Source: Anaerocolumna sp. AGMB13025 (GTDB taxonomy: Bacteria; Bacillota; Clostridia; Lachnospirales; Lachnospiraceae). Taken from it: a stretch of 64,000 bases of DNA. Made by a program: the position numbers and the translations under genes. The notes under the pieces are model-generated. The model searched no databases and was not told the DNA's origin. It worked only from the letters and a program-made list of their open reading frames with translations. This document shows, piece after piece, positions 47,934 through 56,695 of this stretch. The stretch covers positions 1,419,001 to 1,483,000 of the forward strand of contig NZ_CP121445.1 of assembly GCF_029689925.1 (NCBI RefSeq). The letters run 5' to 3'. The first letter of the stretch is position 1; every line of letters starts with the position of its first letter.

Positions 47934-48106
47934 GATAAAAGGTGCTCAAATGGATACAAATTGAAGTGAATTTTAGTGATAAAAGGTGCTCAGATGGATA
48001 CAAATCGGAGTAACTTTTAGTGACAAAAGGGCTTTGATGGATACAAATCGGAGTAACTTTTAGTGATAAAAGGCTTTGATGGGTACAAACTGGAGTAAAT
48101 CGTAGT
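47934..48106 (+). repeat. Four-unit 42-44 bp tandem repeat between permease genes
   Basis: Units are 47934-47977, 47978-48021, 48022-48064 and 48065-48106. Each begins GA(T/C)AAAAGG, has ATGG(A/G)TACAAA in the middle and ends TAGT. Units 2 and 3 share GGATACAAATCGGAGTAACT. They carry in-phase ATG and GGAG-like pieces but encode no plausible peptide. Unit length near 43 bp is close to four helical turns. Confidence 0.88.
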
Positions 48107-48146
48107 AATAAAAACGTGCGTCCTGCGCACAGAGAGGAGTTTTGAA

Positions 48147-48977
48147 TTGAAAAATAAGCTGATTTTTTCACATATAATCTTACATATTTTATTGATACTT
48201 GGGGCTGTCATTATGGTTTTTCCCTTTGTATGGATGTTACTTACCTCCTTAAAAACGGTAACGGAATCTACGTCTATGAATCCGTATATATATTTTCCTA
48301 AGGTCCTTAAGTGGCAGAATTATGTTACCGTATGGCAGAATAATAATTTTATCCGGCTGTATTTTAATACCTTCGCCATGATGATCCTGCGGATTTTGTG
48401 TGCTGTCTTTTTTTCTGCTACCGCTGCCTATGCATTTGCAAGATTGCAATTCCCAGGTAAGAATTTTCTATTTGGGATTGTACTTTTCCAGATGATGGTG
48501 CCGGTACAGATTTTTGTAATACCCCAATATTTAATGATAGATGCCATGAATATGAGAAATACGATTTTTGCATTAGTATTTCCCGGTTTGGTAAGCGCTT
48601 TTGGAACTTTTCTTTTACGACAGTTCTTTATGGGGCTTCCCAAGGATTTGGAGGAGTCTGCCAGACTGGATGGCTGTAATATATGGAAGACCTTCTGGAA
48701 AATTATGCTTCCCCTTGCAAAATCAGGTCTGACTGCCCTTGCGATCTTTACCGCTTTGTTTGCCTTTAAAGATCTGATGTGGCCGTTAATTGTTAATAAT
48801 CAATCCGATGCGGCTACCTTATCTTCCGCCTTATCAAAAATCCAAAGTGCATATTCCGTTAAATACCCGGAATTAATGGCAGCCTCTGTCTTTGCAATAT
48901 GGCCTATGCTGTTACTCTATATTATTTTCCAGAAACAATTCATTGAAGGCATTGCAACGAGCGGCGGCAAACTGTAA
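48147..48977 (+). CDS. Importer C permease 2 (MalG/UgpE-like)
   Basis: 276-aa CUT1 permease with EAA loop LEESARLDGCNIWKTFWKIMLPLAKS and the C-terminal QKQFIEGIATSGGKL common in this class. It starts with TTG at 48147, decided by GAGAGGAG 7 bp upstream. The weak start codon, after the long repeat-filled gap, would lower its expression relative to permease 1. Confidence 0.92.
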   Translation: MKNKLIFSHIILHILLILGAVIMVFPFVWMLLTSLKTVTESTSMNPYIYFPKVLKWQNYVTVWQNNNFIRLYFNTFAMMILRILCAVFFSATAAYAFARLQFPGKNFLFGIVLFQMMVPVQIFVIPQYLMIDAMNMRNTIFALVFPGLVSAFGTFLLRQFFMGLPKDLEESARLDGCNIWKTFWKIMLPLAKSGLTALAIFTALFAFKDLMWPLIVNNQSDAATLSSALSKIQSAYSVKYPELMAASVFAIWPMLLLYIIFQKQFIEGIATSGGKL

Positions 48978-49020
48978 ATGTAGCATTCTATAAATACAAT
49001 CAAATCAGGAGGTAACATAA

Positions 49021-51345
49021 GTGGCTGTTACATTTAACGAAGAGGATAAACTATTCATACTGCATACAAACCACACCACCTATCAGATAAAAATCGGTCC
49101 CTTTCAAACCTTGTTACATCTTTATTATGGGAAAAAAGTGGACTGTAATCTGGATTATTTAATGCAGACCATGGACAGAAGCCATTGCGGCAATCCCAAT
49201 GAGGCCGGCACGGATCGGACGTTTTCCATGGATACACAATTACAGGAGTATTCGACCTTTGGGATGGGAGATTATCGTATTTCCTGCCTGGAGGTATTAA
49301 ATAAAGACGGAAGCTGTGCTGCTGACCTAAGATACAAATCCCACAACATAAAAATAAGTAAATATCAGTTGGAACACCTTCCCTCCGTTTATGCCGGGGA
49401 CAGTGTTACCACTCAGACGCTGATAATAACCTGTATTGATTCGGTAACAAACCTGGAGGTGGATCTGTATTACGGTGTGGTGGAAGAATATGATGTAATT
49501 ACCCGAGCGGTTAAAATAAGAAATATGGGTATGAAACCAATTGAACTTATTAAGGCGTTTTCCACCTGCCTGGAGTTTCCCAGTACTCATTTCGATCTGA
49601 TACATTTTTATGGCAAACACGCAATGGAAAGAGAATTTGAGAGAACACCCGTAGGTCATGCCAAGCTCTCGGTGGAAAGTATGCGCGGCTTAAGCAGCCA
49701 CCAGCATAACCCTTTTGTCATTCTGGCCGATCAGGCAGCAACAGAAACCAGCGGTGAATGCTATGGCGTATCCTTTCTTTACAGCGGTAATTTTCAGGCT
49801 CAGGTGGAGGTTGACCAGATTGGGCAGACCCGATTTGCAATGGGAATCCACCCGGCATTTTTCCGATACGAAGTAAAGCCGGGAGAGGAATTTGTAACAC
49901 CGGAGGCGGCTATGAGCTATTCCTCTGAAGGTTTGCAAAAGTTATCCCATAACTTTCACAAATTAATCCGGAACAATGTTTGCAGTGGGAAATTTAAAGA
50001 TATCAGAAGACCGGTACTGATTAATAACTGGGAAGCTACCTATTTTGACTTTAACACGGAGAAACTGGTGCAGATTGCAAAAGCAGCAGGACAGCTTGGA
50101 ATTGAGATGTTAGTAATGGATGACGGCTGGTTTGGAACACGTAAGGATGATTATTCCGGTCTTGGTGACTGGGTGGTAAATACTAAAAAGCTTGGGACTA
50201 CCTTAAAGGAGCTGACAGACCAGGTAAATGCAGCCGGTTTAAAGTTTGGAATCTGGTTCGAGCCGGAGATGGTGAATGAAGACAGTGACCTGTACAGAAA
50301 ACACCCCGACTGGTGCCTGCAAATACCAGGAAGACCCGTGACCAGATGCAGATACCAGCTTGTACTGGATTTGACCAGAGGGGATGTAAGAAACTATATT
50401 TATGATTCTATTTCTGCCATACTTACCAGTGCCAGGGTGGAATATATAAAGTGGGACTTTAACCGAAGTATTGCGGAGGTCTGGTCTGCCCTTAAGGAGA
50501 AAACACATCAGGGGCAGGTATTCCACGACTATATTCTTGGTCTCTATGAAATTCTGGATCGTCTGACCACGGATTTTCCCGAGGTTTTATTTGAAGGCTG
50601 TTCCAGCGGAGGCGGACGGTTTGATACGGGTATGCTGTCCTTTATGCCCCAGATCTGGTGCTCGGATAATACAGATGCCATAGACCGGCTTAAAATCCAA
50701 TATGGAACCTCCTTTGGATACCCAATCAGTGCAGTTGGAAGCCATGTATCAGCAGTGCCAAACCACCAAACCGGAAGAACAACACCGCTATCAACCAGAG
50801 GAGTAGTAGCAATGGCTGGTACGTTTGGTTATGAACTTGATATTAACCGGTTGACAGAGGCAGAAAAAGAAGAAATAAAAGAACAGGTTAAAATCTATAA
50901 ACGAAACTATGATTTAATAAATACCGGTGATTATTACCGGTTAACAAATCCCTACGAAACCATCGGTTATACCGCCTGGCAATTCGTTTCGTCGGATAAA
51001 ACAAGGAGCCTGCTCAGTGTAGTTTACCATCAAAGCCACGGAAACCCTGACTTCCATACCCTTTTATTACGGGGGCTTAAGGAAGGTTCAATATATCGGG
51101 TAACGGGAACCGTACAGAATAACAATGGAACCGTACAGAATGATAATGAAACCGTACAGAATAATAAGGGAGCCGTTCAGAATGATAATGAAACCGCGCA
51201 GAATAATAAGGAACCCATACAGAATGATAAGACAGCCATACAAGAATATAACGGTGCAGCATTAATGAACGCAGGTTTTGTACTGCCCACTCCCTGGGGA
51301 GATTACCAGTCCTTTCAGTACGAACTTACGATGTGCCTGGAATAG
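49021..51345 (+). CDS. GH36 alpha-galactosidase with repeat insertion
   Basis: 774 aa, classical GH36. MDRSHCGNPNEAGTDRTFSMDTQLQEYSTFG is a diverged N-terminal domain. The barrel has VMDDGWFGTRKDDYSGLGDW, GIWFEPEM, nucleophile Asp in IKWDFNRS (about D479), CSSGGGRFD and acid/base Asp in CSDNTDA (about D549), the same numbering as Geobacillus AgaA. Residues 696-744 are a seven-unit heptapeptide repeat inserted in the C-terminal beta-sandwich before AALMNAGFVLPTPWGDYQS. GTG start at 49021 with AGGAGG upstream. It is the last gene of importer C and should hydrolyse alpha-galactosides brought in by it. Confidence 0.95.
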   Translation: MAVTFNEEDKLFILHTNHTTYQIKIGPFQTLLHLYYGKKVDCNLDYLMQTMDRSHCGNPNEAGTDRTFSMDTQLQEYSTFGMGDYRISCLEVLNKDGSCAADLRYKSHNIKISKYQLEHLPSVYAGDSVTTQTLIITCIDSVTNLEVDLYYGVVEEYDVITRAVKIRNMGMKPIELIKAFSTCLEFPSTHFDLIHFYGKHAMEREFERTPVGHAKLSVESMRGLSSHQHNPFVILADQAATETSGECYGVSFLYSGNFQAQVEVDQIGQTRFAMGIHPAFFRYEVKPGEEFVTPEAAMSYSSEGLQKLSHNFHKLIRNNVCSGKFKDIRRPVLINNWEATYFDFNTEKLVQIAKAAGQLGIEMLVMDDGWFGTRKDDYSGLGDWVVNTKKLGTTLKELTDQVNAAGLKFGIWFEPEMVNEDSDLYRKHPDWCLQIPGRPVTRCRYQLVLDLTRGDVRNYIYDSISAILTSARVEYIKWDFNRSIAEVWSALKEKTHQGQVFHDYILGLYEILDRLTTDFPEVLFEGCSSGGGRFDTGMLSFMPQIWCSDNTDAIDRLKIQYGTSFGYPISAVGSHVSAVPNHQTGRTTPLSTRGVVAMAGTFGYELDINRLTEAEKEEIKEQVKIYKRNYDLINTGDYYRLTNPYETIGYTAWQFVSSDKTRSLLSVVYHQSHGNPDFHTLLLRGLKEGSIYRVTGTVQNNNGTVQNDNETVQNNKGAVQNDNETAQNNKEPIQNDKTAIQEYNGAALMNAGFVLPTPWGDYQSFQYELTMCLE
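51106..51252 (+). repeat. In-frame 21-bp minisatellite in GH36
   Basis: Seven units of 21 bp encode (G/E)(T/A)(V/A)QN(N/D)(N/K), the last two degenerate. The array expands a surface loop of the C-terminal domain without changing frame. Confidence 0.9.
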
Positions 51346-51471
51346 TATATAAGGAGCAATTACAACTAACCTCCATGAAACAATAGGTAAGCAAAAACTA
51401 AAACAATATGCAGCTGCTACTACCCAGCTGCAAGTATTTATACCCCCAACTTCGCAGCCAATAAACAAAAA

Positions 51472-51756
51472 AATACTTAATAAAATCAGCAAAACACCCC
51501 TAAGCTGAAAGCATGATTATGATATCCTTCCTAAGCGCCTCCTTCTTCGTCTGCAAATTTACTTATGTCTTTTTCATACGGTTCAGAGTGAACATGCACA
51601 CTGTCTGACGAGCAAAGCGAGGAGTTTGTGCATGTTCACTCTTGCCTTACCGCATGAAAAAGACATTAGTAAATTCAGACGAAGAAGACGAAGCTTAGGA
51701 AGGATATCATAATCGATGCTTTCCTCAAAGACTCAAAGCTGATTTTATTAAGTATT
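51472..51756. repeat. 285-bp palindromic element, family A, long copy
   Basis: The ends AATACTTAATAAAATCAGC (51472-51490) and GCTGATTTTATTAAGTATT (51738-51756) are a perfect 19-bp inverted repeat. Inside, GATTATGATATCCTTCCTAA, TTCTTCGTCTG, TGTCTTTTTCAT and GAGTGAACATGCACA each recur inverted on the other side, so nearly the whole element folds into one stem of over 100 bp with a small apex near 51605-51630. No ORF. It lies between the convergent GH36 and AraC genes and fills most of the 444-bp gap. Confidence 0.85.
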
Positions 51757-51789
51757 CCACAACCAAAATAAAAGCGAAGTATAATTCGC

Positions 51790-52689
51790 CTAAAACTTAT
51801 TTTCAGTATCTTTATCAGAAGTATCTAAACATTCCGCAGTAGACCTGAATTTTGTAGGGTTAATGCCAAAAACTTTTTTAAAAGCCTTTGAAAAATTTAA
51901 AGCATCATCGTAACCGACCTTGTTTGCAATCTCGCTGACTGGTAAATCGGAATTTTTTAAAAGTAAACTTGCCTGATTCATACGGTAATTAAGAATATAT
52001 TCCTGAGGTGGCATATGCAGTACGCTTTTAAAACAATTAGTCAGGTAAGAGCGGTTGATTCCGATGTAATCTGCAATACTATGTACTTTAATATTCTTAG
52101 AATAATTATGTTCTATATATTCCAGGGTATGTTCCACATATACCTGATAGGAATAATCATGGATTTCTTCTGTGCTTTCGTGGTTTTGCTGGTCTTGGAT
52201 TAACGATGAGACAAACTGATATAAATAACCCTCTCTTGCAAAATCATTAGCATAGGTCAATTGGCTGGAAGCCAGCATTCCATTTACATAATTCACGAAA
52301 GGTTCCACATTATGGATTGGTGCAACAAGCCTGTCTTTTGAAAAATGGGCATGGGTTAAAGAGGCCTCGGCTTTGATGCCATTGAACCCCACCCAGATAT
52401 AAGTCCAGGGATCCTCCTTACTTGCCTCGTAATAGGTGGTAGCCCCAGGCAGGATAAGGAATGCGGTATTTGGTCCGATTTCATAGGTTTTGCTCCCCAC
52501 AGTATAATAGCCTTTCCCGCTTAAAACGATATGAAGCAGATACTCCGTCCTTATCTCGGGACCATAAGCATGTCCAGAGCAGCATATCTGGGATCCGCAA
52601 TAACATAAATACAGATCCATGGATGCTTTTTTAAGATATTCCAAGCATTTATAACGAGCCGAATCAGTATATTTTACATTGGTTGACAT
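51790..52689 (-). CDS. AraC-family regulator with cupin domain
   Basis: 299 aa. Cupin-like sensor (YLLHIVLSGKGYYTVGSKTYEIGPNTAFLILPG) and C-terminal AraC double HTH (VHSIADYIGINRSYLTNCFKSVLH, VSEIANKVGYDDALNFSKAFKKVFG). This is the MsmR/RafR-like arrangement common next to alpha-galactoside importers. Ribosome site is modest (AAAGG at some distance) before ATG 52689. Convergent with importer C/GH36, divergent from the secreted GH at 53002. Either could be its target. Confidence 0.9.
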   Translation of the reverse strand: MSTNVKYTDSARYKCLEYLKKASMDLYLCYCGSQICCSGHAYGPEIRTEYLLHIVLSGKGYYTVGSKTYEIGPNTAFLILPGATTYYEASKEDPWTYIWVGFNGIKAEASLTHAHFSKDRLVAPIHNVEPFVNYVNGMLASSQLTYANDFAREGYLYQFVSSLIQDQQNHESTEEIHDYSYQVYVEHTLEYIEHNYSKNIKVHSIADYIGINRSYLTNCFKSVLHMPPQEYILNYRMNQASLLLKNSDLPVSEIANKVGYDDALNFSKAFKKVFGINPTKFRSTAECLDTSDKDTENKF

Positions 52690-52764
52690 GGTTCTTCACA
52701 GCCTTTCTTATTATTTTAAGCGATTGGGGGATTATGTTAATGTTAGCAAATATGGAACAAATTG

Positions 52765-52786
52765 TCTACACATTTATACATGTAGA
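52765..52786. promoter_or_regulatory. Inverted repeat upstream of the AraC gene
   Basis: TCTACA, 10 bp, TGTAGA, located 76 bp before the AraC start in the divergent gap to the secreted GH gene. A candidate operator only. Confidence 0.3.
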
Positions 52787-52894
52787 TGTCACAGAAAGCC
52801 ATTCCAATATATGGAAGATGATGCTATGATTAGCTGGAAGGGAGGTGGCAGTTGGTAAGGAACATGCGATATGCAATGGGTAAAGATAAGGTTT

Positions 52895-52940
52895 CAAAAA
52901 AGCAATTCAGAATCAAAAAAGCAATTCAGAATCAAAAAAG
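52895..52940 (+). repeat. 19-bp tandem duplication in a leader
   Basis: CAAAAAAGCAATTCAGAAT occurs twice in tandem (52895-52913, 52914-52932) and starts a third time (CAAAAAAG). It lies 60-105 bp before the secreted GH gene, probably within its leader. Confidence 0.85.
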
Positions 52941-53001
52941 TACAGCATAATTTCGGGCTTGATGAACAATTAAAGTAAAAAATCATTGAGGAGGTAATTA
53001 A

Positions 53002-54741
53002 ATGAGGAAAGCAAAAAAAATTATAGTGTTGTTATTATGCATCACGCTGACACTGACTTTTATCCCGGAGGTATCGGTTTTTGCAGCTAACTCTATGACC
53101 GTAGACTGTGCAAGTGTGCTCAGGGGTGTAACACATTGTGCAAGTGGTTCCCTATATGGAATCACGGAAAACATACCAGCGGATGTGAATGGACTTGTAG
53201 CTCCCCTTAAGCCGTTTGTAATGAGAAATCCTGCCAGAGGGGGTTCTGGCAATCAGCATGGTTTTGGTGCTGCGATTCCTGTTTCAGCAAGACTAGCCTC
53301 AGTTCCCAGTGCTAAAGTCTCTATCGATTTGGCGGACATGCTTCCCGGATGGCCCTATAAATGGCCCGGCATGACAAGCTGGTTAAGTCAGGTAACATCC
53401 TTTATCGCAGACAAAAAAGCCTCTGGCCGCAGCAATTATTATGGCTATGAAATCTGGAATGAACCGGATGGCACCTGGAACACGGCAAATGGTACGTTTA
53501 ATGATATGTGGAAGCAGACCTATAATGTTATCCGGGCCAATGACCCCGGTGAAAAAATTATAGGACCCTGCAACAGCTATTATAATCAAAGCAATATCAG
53601 CAGCTTTTTGAGTTTTTGCAAAACGAATAATTGTCTTCCTGACATAATGAGCTGGCATGAGCTCAGCGGAATTGACCGGGTGGCAAATGATATAAAAAAT
53701 TATCGGGCATTGGAAACTTCACTTGGAATTAGTCCATTGCCTCTAAGTATTAATGAATACTGCGATTCAGACCACAGCCTGGAAGGCCAGCCCGGATCAG
53801 CAGCTCAATTTATAGGAAAATTTGAGCGTTACAAGGTAGAAAGTGCGTGTATATCCTGGTGGTTTGTACCTTCTCCGGGCAGACTGGGAAGCTTGCTTGC
53901 TACGGATACCCAAAAAGGTGCAGGCTGGTATTTGTTTAAATGGTATGGTGATATGTCCGGCAACATGGTAAGTGTTACACCGCCTAATGATGCCAGTAAC
54001 CAGGTGGATGGTGCTGCCTGTGTGGACACCGGTGCTAAATATGTCAGCTTCTTATTCGGCGGACATAATGACGGTACAATAAATACAACCTTTAAAAACC
54101 TTCCCTCCTTTATCGGCTCCACAGCAGCAGTAAAGGTAGAGAAAATTGACTGGGTAAGCAAGGATACCGTATCCTATGGACCAACGACTGTTTCCACTTC
54201 TAATTATCCTGTAGTAAATGGTCAAATTACCGTATCCTTATCAGGCTGTAATAATAATTCCGGATACCGTATCTACATTACTCCCGGTTCTGGCAGCGGT
54301 CCAGACACTGGTATTGTATCCGGAGGAACTTATAAGCTGATTAACCGAAGCAGCGGCAAAGCCCTGGATGTTACCGGTGGTTCCACCGCCAACGGCGGGG
54401 ATGTAATCCAGTGGACTTCAAACAATGGAAATAACCAGAAATGGGTTATAACAAACATGAACAATGGTTATAAACTGATTAATGTAAACAGTGGGAAAGC
54501 ACTGGACGTATACAATAGTTCAACCGCTGATGGCGGTGATGTCATACAGTGGACGGATAACGGTCAGAACAACCAAAGGTGGAATATAACAGATTTAGGT
54601 AACGGTTATTACAATCTGGTCAATGTAAACAGTGGTAAACTTCTGGATGTGGATAACAGTTCAACAGCAGACGGTGCCAATGTATTACAGTGGAGTAATA
54701 ACGGCGGTTACAACCAGCAGTGGCAGCTGGTAATACAGTAA
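53002..54741 (+). CDS. Secreted clan GH-A (GH39-like) glycosidase with CBM13
   Basis: 579 aa. A Sec signal peptide ends near FIPEVSVFA-AN. The catalytic barrel has acid/base Glu in YEIWNEPDG (about E154) and nucleophile Glu in LSINEYCDS (about E252), a GH39-type arrangement, though overall it differs strongly from the XynB at 2034. After a PGSGSGPDTG linker, three ricin-type repeats (GKALDV...GGDVIQW...NQKW and variants with QRW, QQW) form a CBM13 trefoil that binds xylan- or galactose-type sugars. It is the only complete hydrolase here with a signal peptide, so it likely generates the oligosaccharides that are imported. GAGGAGG precedes ATG 53002. Substrate unknown. Confidence 0.85.
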   Translation: MRKAKKIIVLLLCITLTLTFIPEVSVFAANSMTVDCASVLRGVTHCASGSLYGITENIPADVNGLVAPLKPFVMRNPARGGSGNQHGFGAAIPVSARLASVPSAKVSIDLADMLPGWPYKWPGMTSWLSQVTSFIADKKASGRSNYYGYEIWNEPDGTWNTANGTFNDMWKQTYNVIRANDPGEKIIGPCNSYYNQSNISSFLSFCKTNNCLPDIMSWHELSGIDRVANDIKNYRALETSLGISPLPLSINEYCDSDHSLEGQPGSAAQFIGKFERYKVESACISWWFVPSPGRLGSLLATDTQKGAGWYLFKWYGDMSGNMVSVTPPNDASNQVDGAACVDTGAKYVSFLFGGHNDGTINTTFKNLPSFIGSTAAVKVEKIDWVSKDTVSYGPTTVSTSNYPVVNGQITVSLSGCNNNSGYRIYITPGSGSGPDTGIVSGGTYKLINRSSGKALDVTGGSTANGGDVIQWTSNNGNNQKWVITNMNNGYKLINVNSGKALDVYNSSTADGGDVIQWTDNGQNNQRWNITDLGNGYYNLVNVNSGKLLDVDNSSTADGANVLQWSNNGGYNQQWQLVIQ

Positions 54742-54747
54742 TATTTA

Positions 54748-54787
54748 TAAGGGTTATGTTTTTCTTAACGGGAAGACATAACCCTTA
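54748..54787 (+). terminator. Terminator of the secreted GH gene
   Basis: TAAGGGTTATG (54748-54758) pairs perfectly with CATAACCCTTA (54777-54787) 7 bp after the stop. T-rich sequence follows a little later. Confidence 0.75.
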
Positions 54788-54849
54788 TATCGTACTCTTC
54801 CAGTTTTTTTCTTTTCCACCTGTTTTAAGAAGTTCACAAGGTATTAGCC

Positions 54850-55041
54850 TTATCTTTGAATCAAATTAAAGAAAATAACGTAACGGCGGATAAGCCCTGC
54901 CAATATAAGCGTGACAATGATTTCTACAGAAAGATTAAATGTGAGTGAACCATTTCCGTTAAACTTAATAATTCCAAGTCCTGCGGTAATCGCAAGAAAG
55001 AGAATGCAGCTGCCCCTTTGTGTTTCATCAGGATAGAGAAG
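54850..55041 (-). pseudogene. C-terminal remnant of a membrane protein
   Basis: On the minus strand an open frame ending at TAA 54852-54850 reads YPDETQRGSCILFLAITAG, then LTFNLSVEIIVTLILAGLI and ends RRYVIFFNLIQR. Two hydrophobic helices are plausible. It lacks a Met start and a ribosome site and begins after a stop, so it is a 3' fragment of a lost gene, if it is coding at all. Family not recognised. The adjoining 55042-55249 stretch has no further gene and should contain the importer D promoter. Confidence 0.4.
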
Positions 55042-55249
55042 TTAAGGAAAGAGAAATGGTGCTTTTTAAGTATAAATTTATAATCCTCTTGCAGGTATTT
55101 ATTGCTGTACTAGAAAAACTGTTGAATTAACTATGAGAAATGATATAAAATATAACAGTTTTGTACAATTATTAAAATTGTTAAACCAGTACTGGCATTA
55201 TATAATTTTTATGTTAAGAAAATTAATTCGAAACAGGAGGAGAAAGGTA

Positions 55250-56575
55250 ATGAGTAAAAAACTAATTAGTGTATTTCTTTGCATGGCAATGGTTGCAGCT
55301 TTATTAACGGGCTGCGGTGCAAAGGATAGTACGAAAACGGAGGATACAGCTGCAAACAGCGGCAATTCCACAAAAGATACAGCGGCTTCCGGTCAGGAAG
55401 TAACCCTAACCTGGGCAGTATTTGAAACAGATAATTATACAGCAGAGGTTTGGCAGCATATCATTGATGCCTTTGAAGCAGATAATCCTAATATTAAAAT
55501 TAAAAAGATTTTAATGACTGGGGACTCAAGACCGCAATTTTTAAAAACCATGCTTTCAGCAGGCAATATGCCGGATATTAATATTGACCCGGTGGACTTA
55601 GCTACGACTGACGGTACTTATGCAGAAGTTCCGGAAGAATTACTGGCAAAATATGAGGATACTTCGGTGGTTTCCTTTCATGGCAAGAAAACCTTAGTAC
55701 CGGCTTATAAAGCCTTAAGAAATCAGGTATATTACCACAAAGACCAGTTTGCGGCGGCAGGAATTACATCAACCCCCACCACCTGGGAGGAATTTGTTGC
55801 TGACTGTGATAAGCTGGTAAAAGCAGGATATGTACCTCTTATGGGTGCCGGTGCTTCCGATATCTGGGCAACCAGTTTTGGAATCTGGACTGGGGTTATG
55901 AATTCCGACATAATGACAAAATATCCGGATTTTAATAAAGACATAAAAAGCGGAAAGCTCTCCTGGACCGATCCGGTGGTTGAAAACGGATTACAAAAAT
56001 GGCAGGATTTAATTAAAGCCGGCTACTATCATAAAGGAAGTATGTCCTTTAGCTATACCCAGGCCCAGGCTGAATTCCAGAACGGTGGTTCCGCAATGTT
56101 TATGGATGGTTCCTGGGCAGCACCTACCCTTGATAATAGTGATAAATATAATTCTGAGGATTTCGGCGTGTTTGTATCACCCACACCTGGCAACAGCAAA
56201 ACCTACTGTACTATGCCACAGTATTGGGGAGTATCCGAAACCTGCAAGAACAAAGAAGCAGCATTTAAATTCTGTGAATATGTGTTAGGCGGTAATAAAG
56301 ATATTTATAAATACTATTTACAGGCAGATGGTACTTTCTCCGTAACCAAAGATCCGGTAACTTATGAAATGGGACCCCTTCAAACTGCATTTGTTGATAA
56401 TTATAAGGATTATAAATTAGTTGGAGAGATTATGAAGGTGGCTGGTGATACCTCCATGCCTTCCGGATTTGAGGATTTTACCTGCAAATCCTTACAGAAT
56501 ATATTTACAGGTGCTAAGGTTTCTGAGGAACTTAAGACCTGGGATACAGAATTCAAACGTTTAACCGCAGAATAA
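55250..56575 (+). CDS. Importer D sugar-binding lipoprotein (CUT1)
   Basis: 441 aa. Signal peptide with lipobox (ALLTGC), tether rich in Thr/Asn/Ser, then VTLTWAVFETDNYTAEVWQHIIDAFEADNPNIKI and MLSAGNMPDINIDP of the family 1 binding-protein fold. GGAGGAGAAAGG before ATG 55250 fixes the start; the in-frame extension upstream lacks a signal peptide and is rejected. First gene of importer D. A hairpin begins about 30 bp after the stop. The ligand is unknown, but a GH36-like enzyme follows the permeases. Confidence 0.92.
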   Translation: MSKKLISVFLCMAMVAALLTGCGAKDSTKTEDTAANSGNSTKDTAASGQEVTLTWAVFETDNYTAEVWQHIIDAFEADNPNIKIKKILMTGDSRPQFLKTMLSAGNMPDINIDPVDLATTDGTYAEVPEELLAKYEDTSVVSFHGKKTLVPAYKALRNQVYYHKDQFAAAGITSTPTTWEEFVADCDKLVKAGYVPLMGAGASDIWATSFGIWTGVMNSDIMTKYPDFNKDIKSGKLSWTDPVVENGLQKWQDLIKAGYYHKGSMSFSYTQAQAEFQNGGSAMFMDGSWAAPTLDNSDKYNSEDFGVFVSPTPGNSKTYCTMPQYWGVSETCKNKEAAFKFCEYVLGGNKDIYKYYLQADGTFSVTKDPVTYEMGPLQTAFVDNYKDYKLVGEIMKVAGDTSMPSGFEDFTCKSLQNIFTGAKVSEELKTWDTEFKRLTAE

Positions 56576-56605
56576 ATTGATCTGGTAATTGACAACAAAG
56601 TAAAA

Positions 56606-56671
56606 GGAGGCTGTCCCAAAATGGTTCGCAACTTTTCGTGGAAAACAAAGTTCCCATTTTGAGACCGCCTC
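56606..56671 (+). terminator. Intra-operon hairpin after importer D binding protein
   Basis: AGGCTGTCCCAAAATGG (56608-56624) pairs with CCATTTTGAGACCGCCT (56654-56670), two mismatches over 17 bp, followed by CTTTCTT. It lies in the same position as the hairpins of importers A and C. The loop region holds a 13-codon ORF (56621-56662). Confidence 0.7.
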
Positions 56672-56695
56672 TTTCTTCAAAAAAGGATGACTTGT

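Noticed and set aside
47934-48106. CRISPR array
   Set aside because: Units are contiguous with no unique spacers and no cas genes are present.
47866-48171. Minus-strand frame over the 44-bp repeats
   Set aside because: Repeat-driven open frame without ribosome site or protein-like composition.
51077-51262. Minus-strand Tyr/His/Ser-rich frame
   Set aside because: Produced by reading the 21-bp GH36 repeat backwards.
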